From Cercis canadensis (Eukaryota; Streptophyta; Magnoliopsida; Fabales; Fabaceae): a stretch of DNA of 64,000 nt. Shown here piece after piece: positions 22,960 through 34,095 of this stretch (within the stretch, counting starts at the first letter, position 1; the number at the start of each line of letters is the position of its first letter). Below the pieces are notes generated by a model. The model worked only from the letters and a program-made list of their open reading frames with translations. It had not been told where the DNA came from and searched no databases. Where the stretch lies: the NCBI GenBank assembly GCA_003255065.1, contig QAOA01002999.1, positions 1-64,000 on the forward strand, written 5' to 3'. The position numbers were made by a program, and so were the translations under genes.

Positions 22960-25900
22960 ATACTTCCCCCTGAATTAGCAGCCTTGTCCTCAAGGCTGAA
23001 TTCTGGAAATTGGCCGCGAATGATCTGAATGTCTTCCCAAGTGGCATCTGCACCCGACTGTCCCAACCATTTTATGCGAACTTGAGGAATTTTCTTCTTG
23101 TTCCTGGTAATGGTTCGGTATTGCAGTGCTTCCTCTGGTGTGACAACTGCAGTTTCACAGTCAAAGTTGGCTGGAATTGTGGAGTGTACGGGTTGATTTA
23201 CAACAGCCTTTTTCAGCAGGGAGACATGGAATACAGGGTGTATCCTAGCTGTCTCTGGCAGCTGAAGTTTATAAGCCACCTTGCCAACCTTGGAAAGGAT
23301 TTGAAAAGGCCCATAGTAACGAGCAGCTAATTTTGGGCAAACTCTTCTAGCCACTGAAACTTGTCGATGTGGCCTCAACTTCATATAGACCCAGTCTCCC
23401 ACTTCAAACTCCACCGCTCTTCTGCTCTTGTTTGCTAGCTTACACATGCGTTGCTGGGCTCTCTCCAATTGGTACCTTAGTTGCCTCAAAATTTCATCCC
23501 TGTCAAGCAGCTCATTTGCCACTGCCTCCACCAAACATTCTCCTGGCAGAAACCTCATTACTGTGGGAGGTTTACGCCCATAAACCAGTTCAAATGGGGT
23601 CTTGCCGGCTGCACTATGGACTGATGTATTATAACTGAACTCTGCCCAATGTAACCATTTAGACCACTGCTTAGGTTGCTCACCAGAAAAACAGCGGAGA
23701 TACGTCTCTAGGCTTCTATTCATCACTTCTGTTTGTCCATCCGTTTCCGGGTGGTAAGCCGAACTCATCTTCAATTTCGTGCCCTGCTGTTTAAACAATT
23801 CAGTCCAGAAACGGCTAGTGAATGTTGGGTCCCTATCGCTCACGATTGAGCTCGGGATCCCATGTAACTTCACAATCTCTTTAGCAAAAATTTCTGCTAC
23901 TGTCTGTGCTGTAAAGGGGTGTTTCAATGCTACAAAATGTCCATATTTTGACAATCTGTCCACCACTACCATTATAGCATCATACCCTTGTGACTTTGGT
24001 AACCCCGTGATAAAATCCATACTCACGTCCTCCCATATTGCTCGTGGAATAGGTAGTGGTTGCAATAGCCCCGCTGGAGACATCGCCAAGTATTTCTGTC
24101 GTTGACACACTCCACATGCGGCGATAAACTGAATTACCATTGGCATCATCCCATGCCAAAACAAATTAGAGGCTAAACGGCGATAGGTTTTCTGGACTCC
24201 AGCATGCCCCCCCATTGGAGAAGAGTGAAATTCCGCGAGTAATGGTGGAATCCACTTGGAGTTAGCTGAGAGCACTAACCTGCCCTTGTAGAACAGCCTT
24301 CCATTTACCAGAGAGTAGCCTGGTCTCGTGGTGGGGTCTTGCTGTATTTCCTCCACTACTTTCTTAAGTTTTGGGTCTGCTAGCACCTCATTCTGTATCT
24401 GGTCGGCCTCCAGCCACCTTGGCTGCAAAAGAACCAAAAGTTCTCCCTCCCCTTCTTTATCCTCCTTGCGGGACAGTGCATCAGCTGCCCTATTTTCCGT
24501 ACCAGGCTTGTATGTAATGTCAAAGGAGTACCCTAGCAGCTTTGCAAGCCAATCTTGCTGATTGGGTAAAGTGATCCTTTGTTCCAACAGAAATTTGAGG
24601 CTCCGTTGGTCAGTAAAAACCTGAAACTTCCTCCCCATTAGGTATGGTCTCCAATGCTGAATGGATAACACCAGCGCCATTAGTTCCTTCTCATAAACTG
24701 ATTTTGCCAAGGCCTGATCAGATAATCCTTTACTGAAATAGGCCACTGGCCTTCCTTCTTGCATCAATACCGCTCCTAACCCCCTTCCTGAAGCGTCACA
24801 TTCTACCACAAAAGGCTTGTCAAAATCTGGTAGGGCGAGGACTGGTGCAGTGGTGAGCATTTGCTGTAGCTGTTTAAAAGCATCAGCCGCTGCTTCATTC
24901 CATTGGAAATTGCCTTTTTTGAGAAGATCAGTCAAAGGTCTTGCAAATTTCCCATAGTCGCGAATGAATTTCCTATAATAGCCTGTTAAGCCTAAGAAAC
25001 CCCTGACTGCCTTGACTGTGGTAGGAGTTGGCCAATCCAACACGCTTTTGACCTTCTCTTGATCCATAGAAACCCCGTTGACAGAAATCACGTGGCCAAG
25101 GTAACCGATGGATTTTTTTCCAAAGCTGCATTTCTTCTGGTTGGCAAAGAATTTTTGCTGTTGTAGGACCTCTAATACCACTCTTAAGTGTGTCAAATGG
25201 TCTTGCCAATTCCTACTATACACCAGAATGTCGTCGAAGAAGACCAAAACAAATTTGCGGAGGAATGGCTTGAAAGCAGCGTTCACGGTGGCTTGGAAGG
25301 TTGCTGGTGCATTGCTCAACCCAAACGGCATCACTAAAAATTCATAGTGACCGTGATGGGTACGGAAGGCTGTCTTCTGCACGTCCTCTTCCCTGACCTT
25401 GATCTGATGGTATCCTGAACGCAAATCCAATTTAGAAAAATAGCATGCCCCGCTCAGCTCATCAAGTAACTCTTCTATCACCGGAATTGGGTATTTGTCA
25501 GGAATAGTGACCTTGTTCAAGGCCCTATAATCAACACAAAACCTCCAGCTCCCATCTTTCTTCTTTACCAGTAAAACTGGACTAGAGTAGGGGCTATTAC
25601 TTGTCTTGATAATTCCAGCCCTCAGCATCTCTTCGACCAATTTCTCAATCTCATTTTTCTGCACATGAGCATATCTGTATGGTCTCACATTCACAGGTTT
25701 AGTTCCCGGTTCAATGGGGATGGCGTGATCAGTTTCCCGAGGTGGGGGCAGTCCTTGTGGCTCACAAAAAACTTCATCAAACATCCCCAACAACAGAGTT
25801 ATGTGGTCCTTCTGATCTGTAGTTAGAGGAATGAGCTTCTCAGCCTGTGTAGTAGTTTCGGTCCAAAACAATTCCCCTGTCCTCCAAGTTTCCTGCTCCC

Positions 25901-27758
25901 CGTGAGACATCATCAACATCATCCCTTCATCACCCCCCTCAAATTCTTTAAGTAAAGCTCTATGAGCAAGCTGAGTCCTACCCAAACTGGCATCCCCCTT
26001 TAAAGTAACACGGTTTCCCTCATGCTCAAACGACATCAGTAAATTCTTCCAATTCACCTTCATATCTCCCAAAGTTTCTAACCAGGCCATGCCTAAAATT
26101 ATATCAATCCCTCCCAGGGGAAACACTTGGTAATCTGCAATGATATTAACTCCCTGTATCCCTACACTCAGCTGTTTACACACCCCTTTAGCCGATTGAT
26201 ACTGTCCGTTGCCCAGTCTAATTCGGAACTCCGGAGTATCAGTGATCAACAGTTCAATTTTCTGGGCTAAATCGGAAGATAGGAAGTTATGGCTAGCACC
26301 CGAATCCACCATAATCAAGACCATGTTTCCGGCTAACTCCCCTAGCATCTTCATTGTTCTAGGGCGGGAGAACCCCCCGACAGATGAAAAAGAGAGATTG
26401 CAAACCTCACCTTCAGGCTCCGAGTCTTCTTTCGTATTGTCCTCCTGATTGAAACTGGAATCCAGTACGGCGAGTTCCTCTTCCGATGGCATCCCCTCGT
26501 CTTCTCCGAGAATAATGACACGGAGATGTTTTTCTGGGCACCTGTGAGTGGGCCCGTATGGCTGGCCACACTGGAAGCATTTCCCTTCATCTCGCCGGCG
26601 TACATACTCTTGGTAAGGTAAGTGTCGTCCTCTAGCCCGGTAAGAAGAAGCGGCGGTACTGCCGGTGCCACTCCTGGTCGACGAGCCTGTCTGCAGCCCC
26701 GTAACTCGTTGATTTTCCGCTGGAGAAAATGAATTGGGCTTTGACCCGACGGGTACCTGACCTATGTGCTTCGACCCGCTTGGTCCACCAGGCCCTCGAA
26801 AATTATTTCCCCCTCTGTGCCGACCCGACCAGCCCAAGGACGGATCCGACCCGTGACCTGTCGTCCCTGTCACTTGGCTAAAGTTTCGAATTCCACTCTT
26901 CGTAGTTGGTCCGCCATGGAGATCTTCTTCAATGTCCCTTGCTAATTCGATTGCCCGAGCTACATCTTTGGGTTTGTGGATTCGTACCCTCCGACGTATA
27001 ACTTCATCCAACCCATGCATGAGATACCCCAACGCCTGTGCCTCCGGCATCTCCGGCACCAAGGCGACGGCCTCCTCGAACGTTTGGACGAATTCTTCTA
27101 CCAACCCTGTTTGTTTAATTGCAGCTAATAACTCATAGGGATTTTCGGCTTTTCTCCCACCATATCGTCTAATCAACTCCTCTGCCAACATCGCCCATGA
27201 CAGATTGGGTATCCGTGTGCGTAGATATCGGAACCAACTCACTGCCGGTCCCTCCATACACACAAAAGCGAGCTGGATTTTTAGCTCTGGAGTGGTGTTC
27301 TGTAACTCGAAATATTTCTCTGCTCTGGCTAGCCATCCGGCTGGATCACTTCCATCAAAATTTGGAAGCTCAACCCTGTTGAGGGCTCTACGGAATTCAT
27401 CACCCCACGATTCATCGCCCAATGTGGTTCGGCGTCGTTCCTCCCTATGGGGGCTTCGCTGTCTCCCGGAGTCACTGGACCCTGTTCTTCCATCCTCTGA
27501 GAATATTAACGTGTTTTTGCCAGTGTCTTTAGTATGGGTACGTTGATGCAGTTCCTGGGCTAATGCTTTCAACATTGACTTCATTTGCTCGAATCCCTTT
27601 GTCATTTCCTCCATCCTCTCCTTCAGATTCTCGACCCCTTGGAGTTTTTGTGAAATCTTATCAATGGCCACCCCAGCCATTCGGAATTTCCCATCCGTTT
27701 CAGATAAGCCTTCAATCATTTTCTCCCATGATTCAGCACCTTCGCTAAACCCACCCAT
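22815..27758 (-). CDS. Gag-pol polyprotein of a chromovirus, about 1647 aa, intact
   Basis: I place the start at the MGGFSEGAESW methionine (27758), just inside the 5' LTR. The open frame reaches further into the LTR, but that part is not expected to be coding. Order: gag, with a zinc knuckle CFQCGQPYGPTHRC near residue 392 (longer C-to-H spacing than the textbook form). Protease follows with VDSGASHNF near 482. Reverse transcriptase has KLDLRSGYHQIKV and, near 839, FFDDILVYS. RNase H has VVECDASGRGLGAVL near 984. Integrase has the HHCC finger ending CGVCQRQK near 1215 and DFITGLPKSQGYD. A C-terminal chromodomain-like segment is near 1540-1590 (IKWLGQSGADATWED). The chromodomain places it among chromoviruses; I cannot fix the clade. 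All catalytic motifs look present. Confidence 0.95.
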   Translation of the reverse strand: MGGFSEGAESWEKMIEGLSETDGKFRMAGVAIDKISQKLQGVENLKERMEEMTKGFEQMKSMLKALAQELHQRTHTKDTGKNTLIFSEDGRTGSSDSGRQRSPHREERRRTTLGDESWGDEFRRALNRVELPNFDGSDPAGWLARAEKYFELQNTTPELKIQLAFVCMEGPAVSWFRYLRTRIPNLSWAMLAEELIRRYGGRKAENPYELLAAIKQTGLVEEFVQTFEEAVALVPEMPEAQALGYLMHGLDEVIRRRVRIHKPKDVARAIELARDIEEDLHGGPTTKSGIRNFSQVTGTTGHGSDPSLGWSGRHRGGNNFRGPGGPSGSKHIGQVPVGSKPNSFSPAENQRVTGLQTGSSTRSGTGSTAASSYRARGRHLPYQEYVRRRDEGKCFQCGQPYGPTHRCPEKHLRVIILGEDEGMPSEEELAVLDSSFNQEDNTKEDSEPEGEVCNLSFSSVGGFSRPRTMKMLGELAGNMVLIMVDSGASHNFLSSDLAQKIELLITDTPEFRIRLGNGQYQSAKGVCKQLSVGIQGVNIIADYQVFPLGGIDIILGMAWLETLGDMKVNWKNLLMSFEHEGNRVTLKGDASLGRTQLAHRALLKEFEGGDEGMMLMMSHGEQETWRTGELFWTETTTQAEKLIPLTTDQKDHITLLLGMFDEVFCEPQGLPPPRETDHAIPIEPGTKPVNVRPYRYAHVQKNEIEKLVEEMLRAGIIKTSNSPYSSPVLLVKKKDGSWRFCVDYRALNKVTIPDKYPIPVIEELLDELSGACYFSKLDLRSGYHQIKVREEDVQKTAFRTHHGHYEFLVMPFGLSNAPATFQATVNAAFKPFLRKFVLVFFDDILVYSRNWQDHLTHLRVVLEVLQQQKFFANQKKCSFGKKSIGYLGHVISVNGVSMDQEKVKSVLDWPTPTTVKAVRGFLGLTGYYRKFIRDYGKFARPLTDLLKKGNFQWNEAAADAFKQLQQMLTTAPVLALPDFDKPFVVECDASGRGLGAVLMQEGRPVAYFSKGLSDQALAKSVYEKELMALVLSIQHWRPYLMGRKFQVFTDQRSLKFLLEQRITLPNQQDWLAKLLGYSFDITYKPGTENRAADALSRKEDKEGEGELLVLLQPRWLEADQIQNEVLADPKLKKVVEEIQQDPTTRPGYSLVNGRLFYKGRLVLSANSKWIPPLLAEFHSSPMGGHAGVQKTYRRLASNLFWHGMMPMVIQFIAACGVCQRQKYLAMSPAGLLQPLPIPRAIWEDVSMDFITGLPKSQGYDAIMVVVDRLSKYGHFVALKHPFTAQTVAEIFAKEIVKLHGIPSSIVSDRDPTFTSRFWTELFKQQGTKLKMSSAYHPETDGQTEVMNRSLETYLRCFSGEQPKQWSKWLHWAEFSYNTSVHSAAGKTPFELVYGRKPPTVMRFLPGECLVEAVANELLDRDEILRQLRYQLERAQQRMCKLANKSRRAVEFEVGDWVYMKLRPHRQVSVARRVCPKLAARYYGPFQILSKVGKVAYKLQLPETARIHPVFHVSLLKKAVVNQPVHSTIPANFDCETAVVTPEEALQYRTITRNKKKIPQVRIKWLGQSGADATWEDIQIIRGQFPEFSLEDKAANSGGSIVSPKVLETIVGPELDGPSMLVRDPNNSKGLRVYERRKKKCDPGKGGN

Positions 27759-27785
27759 TTTCGTGTCCCGGCAACGGAACCAAAT

Positions 27786-28163
27786 TGTTAGGTGTAAGTA
27801 TCCAGACACACACAGAACAATGGCAATAGAATAAGTCACCGGTAGTGTATTGCACTTAACACCTCTGCCACTGCAGGGTAGTAACAATACAGCCTTAGAC
27901 CTCCAAAGAGAGTGACTCTCACTCTCAGTTTCTAATCATAAGACAAAATAACTGAATACCCTCTCTCACTCTACCTCCCTCCTAAAATACCCATGCACTC
28001 ACACCCCACTGACTATAACTAATTTCCCCCCTTTCCCGGATCACACTTCTTCTTCCTTCTCTCGTAAACTCTCAATCCTTTGCTATTGTTTGGATCTCTC
28101 ACAAGCATAGAAGGTCCATCTAGTTCAGGCCCAACAATAGTTTCTAATACTTTTGGGCTAACA
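27786..28163 (-). repeat. 5' LTR of the gypsy element
   Basis: 378 bp, TGTTAGG...GGGCTAACA. It carries the element's promoter region by position. No mismatch to the other LTR was seen on direct comparison. Confidence 0.95.
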
Positions 28164-29640
28164 CATACTCAGTAGTTGATGTATACTAAGTCAAAGGTTC
28201 ACATACTTAGTAAGTTACTAGACAAATGAAGACTTTAATCCCTTCTATCCACATTAGAAGACAAATGAGCAGGATCAAGCAAAAGTAAAAGGGGTCAAGC
28301 CTCTAAAAAAAGGAATAATTCCACCAGAAGATCCTCCTAAAATCAGATCCGAAAGCTATTACCCATCTTTAAGGAAGTCAGTGGCGTAAATGAGACATAC
28401 CCCTGAGAAATACAGCAACTAGAGTGAGTTTCCTTAACCACTGGGATGGAATCCCACCTATTCCAATGTAAATCATAATTACTGTAAATAAAGTGATTCC
28501 AAAAATATCCATGGTCCTTTACCCACCTAAGCAACGTTTTTGAACACCAAACTACCAAAAGTTCCAAGACCCAGACTTCTCTCTTTTAGGCCTGCAACAA
28601 AGCCCCTAGCTACCCAAATGATCTCTCCTTTTTCTGCCATTCTTGAACAAAGGGAATCTCTCATAATCTTCTCAAAACTCTGAACAACCCCTAGCCATGA
28701 GACATGTGATACCTTCCTTAGGAGTGATGCTGGTTAGAAGCGTAGCTATGAAAGCCTAGGTCATCTTTCTTTCTCCTCTTGTCTAATCTGATTTTTTTGT
28801 TTTTGAGGTCCAACACTATTCAGATCCATTTACTCAGTCAAATAAATTACACCAACTTCACAAACACTAAACCCTCATCCTATATGTTTTTCCTTATTTC
28901 CATCAAATCCTAGACATATGAGTTAATAACAGCACACTTGCTCATTTAGAGAGTGCTGAAGTACAAAGATCCTGCATCAGAAAGACAAAGAAAAGGCTAC
29001 TTTACAACACAGCCATAGTCTTTTTATTTACCTAACAAAATAAAGCCAAGCTATTCTTTTCCTTGTAACTAAACTCTAGGACTGAAATAGGAAAATAAGA
29101 AACCTGTAGATGTATTAGTTTGTCAAATTTCAAGGAGAAATGCCGATATTTGACTAGATTTCTTGAAAGGAATTCTATTTATCACTTCTTACTTGCCTTT
29201 GAAAATGAGAAGCACACCACAACTCTTAATTTAATGCTTACAAGACAAAAAAAATGCACACAAAGCCAACATTTAATACTTACAACCATCTTGCTTGGAT
29301 AAGCAGATTGGTGAAAAAAGCATGCCAGCATTTCATATATCTAGAAAAGGCAGTATTTTCAGGAAAATAATCACTATGATTAAAACCCAAGTTTAAGAAA
29401 TTTTTTCAATCACACAATTAAATAAATTGATCTTTAATTTTTTGATAAGTACAATTTACTAAATTTATAATATAGACCAATTTGATAACATAAGTTTGTC
29501 AGATGCATGCTTATACAGTAAAGAACTTACTGATGATGCAAGCCAGTAATACAAGATAAGAATTTCAATTTAGAATTTTCCAAATGATGTGACCCAATAA
29601 TACAAGATAATATAAGTTGTGTTGTAGGAAAGAAGCCTAC
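28164..29640. other. Intergenic DNA right of the gypsy element
   Basis: No supported gene. A 74-codon minus-strand frame at 28343-28567 has no family I recognise. Confidence 0.4.
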
Positions 29641-29693
29641 ATTAAAATGTTCCACGATTTCCTGAAGCTCTGTTTTCCGACTGGTAACCTTTC
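29641..29693 (-). pseudogene. Single SMC6-like exon (gene fragment)
   Basis: A 53-bp segment bounded by an acceptor (TTGACAG) and a donor (GTAGGC) encodes KVTSRKTELQEIVEHFN. I recognise this as the SMC6 head-domain stretch that precedes VENPCVIMSQD in plant SMC6 proteins. No neighbouring SMC6 exon (for example the MSQDKSREF exon) is visible on either side. It therefore looks like a captured or left-over fragment with its splice sites. The match rests on 17 residues from memory of the family, so it is tentative. Confidence 0.45.
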
Positions 29694-30134
29694 CTGTCAA
29701 AAAAAACCCATATATAGAACATAAAAATGAATACAACAGTCTTTTCAAAAGGTTATAGATTTCTGATTATTACTGAACACCCCCCACCCCCAAAGAAAAA
29801 TTAGTGGAAAAAAAAGAATGAAGAGTCATGATTATCAAAGAATTATGAACAACTTCGACTAATAACTTTTAAACAGATAGAGAAAAGAATAGTATACATG
29901 ACATAGGCTGCAAAATGAGAAATAATGTAAATTAATCCCCTTCGCATATGTATCCTATACATTAGAAGACAACTCGATGAACTCATACCAGACTTCATTA
30001 CAATTTTTAGTGCAGTGAGAAATGCACATTAGTATAGCAAGAAATGCACAACACCCAGGCACCGAAGAAGCATAGAAACAGAAATGGAAATGGAAACAGA
30101 AATGCAAAAGTGAAGAAGAAGAAGCATAACTCAC

Positions 30135-30240
30135 CTGCAACACCCAGACACCGAGACAGCGACAAAGGCACAGCAGAGACACCGGCGATTGAAGTCCGAG
30201 GATGGAGGGAGAGAGGCGTCGACAAAGGGACTGAGAATTG
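30135..30240 (-). other. Possible leader exon near an SMC6-like exon
   Basis: Relatively GC-rich, CT-rich 100 bp ending in a good donor (GTTGCAG|GTGAGT). It has the look of a 5' leader exon for a minus-strand transcript that would pass through the SMC6-like exon at 29641-29693. No coding start is assigned. Confidence 0.35.
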
Positions 30241-32165
30241 AGGATTTTTTCTTTACCTTTTTTTTTCTGGAAAAAAAAAGTTTGATTTCAAGTTTTCAAC
30301 TACAGGGCAACCCATTCCATCCCAAACTTACCGTAACCCGTAAACTAAACGGAACGGATTTATTGACCCGTTTCTAAATGGTCAAAACTCAAATTGACAG
30401 CTTTATAACTTTATTGAAACACAACCATTTTCTAATTGAAATGTTCAAGTTTAATAAATTAAAATTGATGATAACAATAAAATGCATAAACTTAATTAAC
30501 ATTCAAGCTCAAATATTATAAACTTTCAATGTTTCATATATATAATCTTAAAATAACTTTCAAAGACAAATGCATCATTTTAATATTGTGTTATTTTTGT
30601 ATGTCAATTATGAAAATTTTAGATTTTCGTGGAGCCTTGTTTGAGTGTTGCAATATGATTTTCTAGACTTGGTAATGGAAACATATTGTCAACATATATC
30701 CAAGAACTAGCAAATGTATTCAAGATATTTCATAGGTTAGATTGATTTCAGCATATATTCAATATTCTTTCAAGCTACTCATCCCTTAGCCATATGGGCA
30801 TTAAGAAGTATTTAATTTGAAATGTATTAGGTAGAGGAATTTAACATCCCTTATTTTATATGATGTAATTACTTTTTATTTTAATTTTAATGAGTAATAG
30901 AATACATTTATGTTAAAAAAAAAAAAGTAGGAGAGAAAATAACACTAGTTTGACCCTATCTTTTTAAAATAAAAGAAATTAAACACATAAAAGATCTAAT
31001 GAATATAAATTATTAGTTTAATTTTTAAATTATTACTTATGAAATTTCTATCCATTTATTATGTAACTTTTTTTTTAATTAAAAGTTGTGATGACATATT
31101 TCTTTTATTAACTTCAAATAAAGTTACGCTAACATTTAAAGGAGCTTACTCACAGATTTAAAGCATTAGGTGATGGCAAAGCACTTTTATGTACAATGAA
31201 AAATATCTATTTTATTTAACTTTTAATATTTGAGTAATTTACTTCTATATTCCTTTTTTGTTTCTTGAACATTCTTTTTATAAGAAGTCTACAAATTTTT
31301 TTTTTTATAAAAGTTATGTTAATTTTCATGAGAATTCTTCTTTAATTTTTAGTTTATATTTTTATTTTTTTAATGAAACTTAAAAGCTATTTAAGTTGCA
31401 CATGTATTATCATGGTTTGCTAAATTAAACTTTGCTAATAAAAATAAAAATTTTCTAAACAAGCCATAATAAATGTTTGACTTGTATATGTATTAGTTTG
31501 AAATTTAATATTTTTCTACTTTTTTCTTATCTATTCAAATTAATATAGATAACCAATCAATTTTCTTATTCTCGGGAACTCACTCCCTCAGTCATTATCA
31601 ATAGAGAAACTCACTTCAAAAAGAAAAGATAAGGATAAAAAATTTATGTGACAAGACGGGCTGAATTTGGCCTTATCAATACTAGCAAATGGGTCAAGCC
31701 AAGCAAGCCCAACTTTATTCGGGCTAGCAAATGACTAGCCCAGCCGTGTTGGGCCAATCTCACTATAATATTAAATTCTTATTTTTTTCATCATTTTATG
31801 TTAAAATGGAAGTATATCTGTATATACAAATATTCTTTTTTTTTTGGTAATCTATATATACAAATATATAATAACACCAAAATACAATATAAATCATTAA
31901 ATTACAATTCAAATTAGTTCTGTAAATAAAAATCTATCAAACAATTAATTTTTTAAGTAATCAAAGTCGTAACATACAATTGCATCATAATATAAGATTA
32001 AGGCCTTGTTTGATAGCATAATTTATAGTTTATTAGAGTTTTTTTTTACTATTATAAGTGTTTATATATAAATAAAATTGTGTTTGAATAAACTTATATA
32101 AATAATTTATTATCCTACTAAAAATTATTTTTAACAAAAAAGAAAAAACCCCTTGGGATGACCGG
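30241..32165. other. AT-rich repeat-derived DNA
   Basis: Very AT-rich with no coding signal. A short GGGCC-rich block at about 31655-31765 (CGGGCTGAATTTGGCC, GCCCAGCCGTGTTGGGCC) resembles hAT-type ends but has no defined partner. Confidence 0.4.
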
Positions 32166-33413
32166 TAGAGCTGGGTTCATGGGCTGAGCCTGGTGGGCCA
32201 GCCCGTTGGGGCCCGATAAAATGGTGGGCTAGGTTCCCTAAATGGTGGCCCGTTTAAAACCGGGCCAATTTGGCCCGTGGCTCGATTGGGTTTGTGCCGA
32301 GTTGGCCCGGTTGGCCCGATTTGTTTTTTTGTTTTTTTTTTTTCCAGCTTTCAATTGTCCTCATTCTAAAATCTGAATGCAATCTCTAACTCAAAAATCA
32401 GAATTTTATCTCTCACATTCCACTCTCCCCAAATTTAACTCTCTTTCTACACGGTTCTACTTCTACCCCTCTCCGCCTCCTTCTCCTCAGTCCTCACTAA
32501 CGCCTCTGGCTGCCGCCTCTCCTTCTCCAGCACCAGCCAACACTTCCCATCTTTTTCCCCCATGCTCAATATTAGATGAAGTGCTTTGAAGTTTGTTGTT
32601 GTTAGCACAAAGTAAAGTTGATGGGTATTGTTTCTTCAATGTTCTTTGAGGTTTTTTATGGGTTTCTTAGCTTTTCATGAAGTGGGTATGCTTTATTTTT
32701 CATCTATACTGTGATTATTGGGCAAAATCTATTATTTTTGGACCCCTGCGCTTAGCGCTGGCATCTTGACTTCAAAAGTTGCTGTCGCTGGACCCTCAGC
32801 ACTGGGCGCCAGATCCCAGAGCTGAGCGCCAGCACCCCAGAGGCTGTCGTTGGAACCCCAGCGCTGAGCGCCAGAATCCAAAGCGGAGCGCCAACACCCC
32901 AGAACCTTCCATCCAGTTGATTTTTCATATTAAGCCTTCAACTTCAATTTTTCTAATATCCTACCTATAAAAACAATAAAAAGGGGTATATTTAGGATAT
33001 AAATTTGAACTCTCTTATCTTATTATAACATAAGTATGTTTTTTTTTTATGAACTTTATTAAATCAATCTTAGAAGGACTAGGTAGTAAAAGATTTAGTT
33101 TCTCTTAAACTTTAGGGTATTAAAAAAGAAATTGTTTATTTGAATTTGTATTTTGATTACGTATGTTAATATTTGATGTTTCATAATCAATATGTTCTCA
33201 TATTCTCTAAAAAATAAGCATGGCAAAAAAAATTTAAAAAAAATTATTTTGGCCCGTTATAGCCCGCAGCCCAAGGTGGGCTGGGCTGGACTGAGAAATG
33301 GTTGGCCCGATTAGAACTAGGCCACTTTGGCCCGGCCCGATTAGAACTAGGCCACTTTGGGCCAGCCCGTGGCCCGGCCCTAATGGGCTGGGTTAGCCCG
33401 TTAGCCAGCTCTA
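32166..33413. mobile_element. Non-autonomous hAT-type DNA transposon (1248 bp)
   Basis: The ends are TAGAGCTGG and CCAGCTCTA (perfect 9-bp inverted repeat), each followed inwards by dense GGCCC/GGGCC subterminal words. Flanking 8-bp direct repeats are ATGACCGG (32158-32165) and ATGACCGA (33414-33421), 7 of 8 identical. Eight-base duplication with TAGAGCTG-type ends is typical of hAT. The interior has no transposase. It holds a short CT-rich leader-like frame (32377-32589) and a cluster of GCGC words at 32740-32905. Confidence 0.85.
32740..32905. repeat. Cluster of AGCGCTGG / GAGCGCCAGCACC words inside the hAT element
   Basis: At least five variants of (C/G)TGAGCGCCAG(C/A)ACCC or AGCGCTGG occur in 166 bp, some in inverted orientation, within otherwise AT-rich DNA. 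Near-identical words recur in the Harbinger-type element at 36891-36935. Confidence 0.75.
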
Positions 33414-34095
33414 ATGACCGATAAGCCATTTTAATATTTTTTAGACAACAATATCCCCATTCCCATCGTCCCTCTTTTTGTCGCGTCCTTATCTTCCACC
33501 AAATTCTTCAATCGAAGTTGTTTCTCTTCATCCATGGCTTCTTCATCTCGGTCGTCGCATCTGCTGCTACAAACAAGTATGAGTTTTTCCAAATTTTGGT
33601 TTCATTTGCTTTCATCTATTTGTGCTATTTTTTCATCTCTGAGATTGGTTGTGAACTGTGTGTGGCTGTGTGCAAGTGAAACAAAGAATGATAGAGAGAT
33701 TGGCTGTGAAGTAGAAAGAGATTAATGTTTATTTATTTCTTTTCGAGTCTGAATAAGGTCTCCATCTTCTTCTTATGTTTTTTATTTGTGAACTTAGAAT
33801 CCTACTAACAACGATTATGTGTACAATAAATTATAAATTTAATGAAGTTTGAAGTGTTTGGATCAAAATACTATATTATGGATGCCATAAGGTGCCAGAA
33901 CCATCCTGGGGTGATGATGGTAGTGAAGGCAAGTAAACTGGCACCCAGGCAAGAATGGAAAGGTCAACACCTTAATTTCTTCACTCTAGGACATGAATCT
34001 GAAATGCTTGATTATTTTGTCCAGTTTTGAATATGTTTTCTGTTTTGTTGGATATGGCCTAAAAAATAAATAAAATGGTGATTTTACGGTTTTAA
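33414..34095. other. Possible exon-like frames of an unidentified plus-strand gene
   Basis: A start at 33534 (MASSSRSSHLLLQT) runs to a donor-like AAGTATGAG. An open frame at 33842-34030 includes RCQNHPGVMMVVKASKLAP. Neither matches a family I know. They could be decayed exons interrupted by the transposons that follow. Confidence 0.3.

Larger units (their letters stand above)
22582..28163 (-). mobile_element. Complete Ty3/gypsy LTR retrotransposon (chromovirus), 5582 bp
   Basis: LTRs of 378 bp lie at 22582-22959 and 27786-28163. Both are TG...CA, and I see no difference between them by eye. The 5-bp target duplication CATAC is at 22577-22581 and 28164-28168. The element reads on the minus strand. 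A primer-binding site candidate (TGGTTCCGTTGCCGGG) lies 4 bases inside the right (5') LTR. A polypurine tract (CAGGGGGAAGTAT) abuts the left (3') LTR at 22960. One long gag-pol frame fills the interior. Identical LTRs, a perfect duplication and an open frame point to a very recent insertion that may still be active. Confidence 0.97.

Noticed and set aside
23010-27748. Several plus-strand frames of 60-113 codons within the gypsy element
   Set aside because: They are antisense shadows of the gag-pol frame.
27759-27887. Start of the gypsy polyprotein inside the 5' LTR
   Set aside because: The 43 extra codons cover LTR and primer-binding-site sequence. The first Met after the primer site (27758) is the sensible start.
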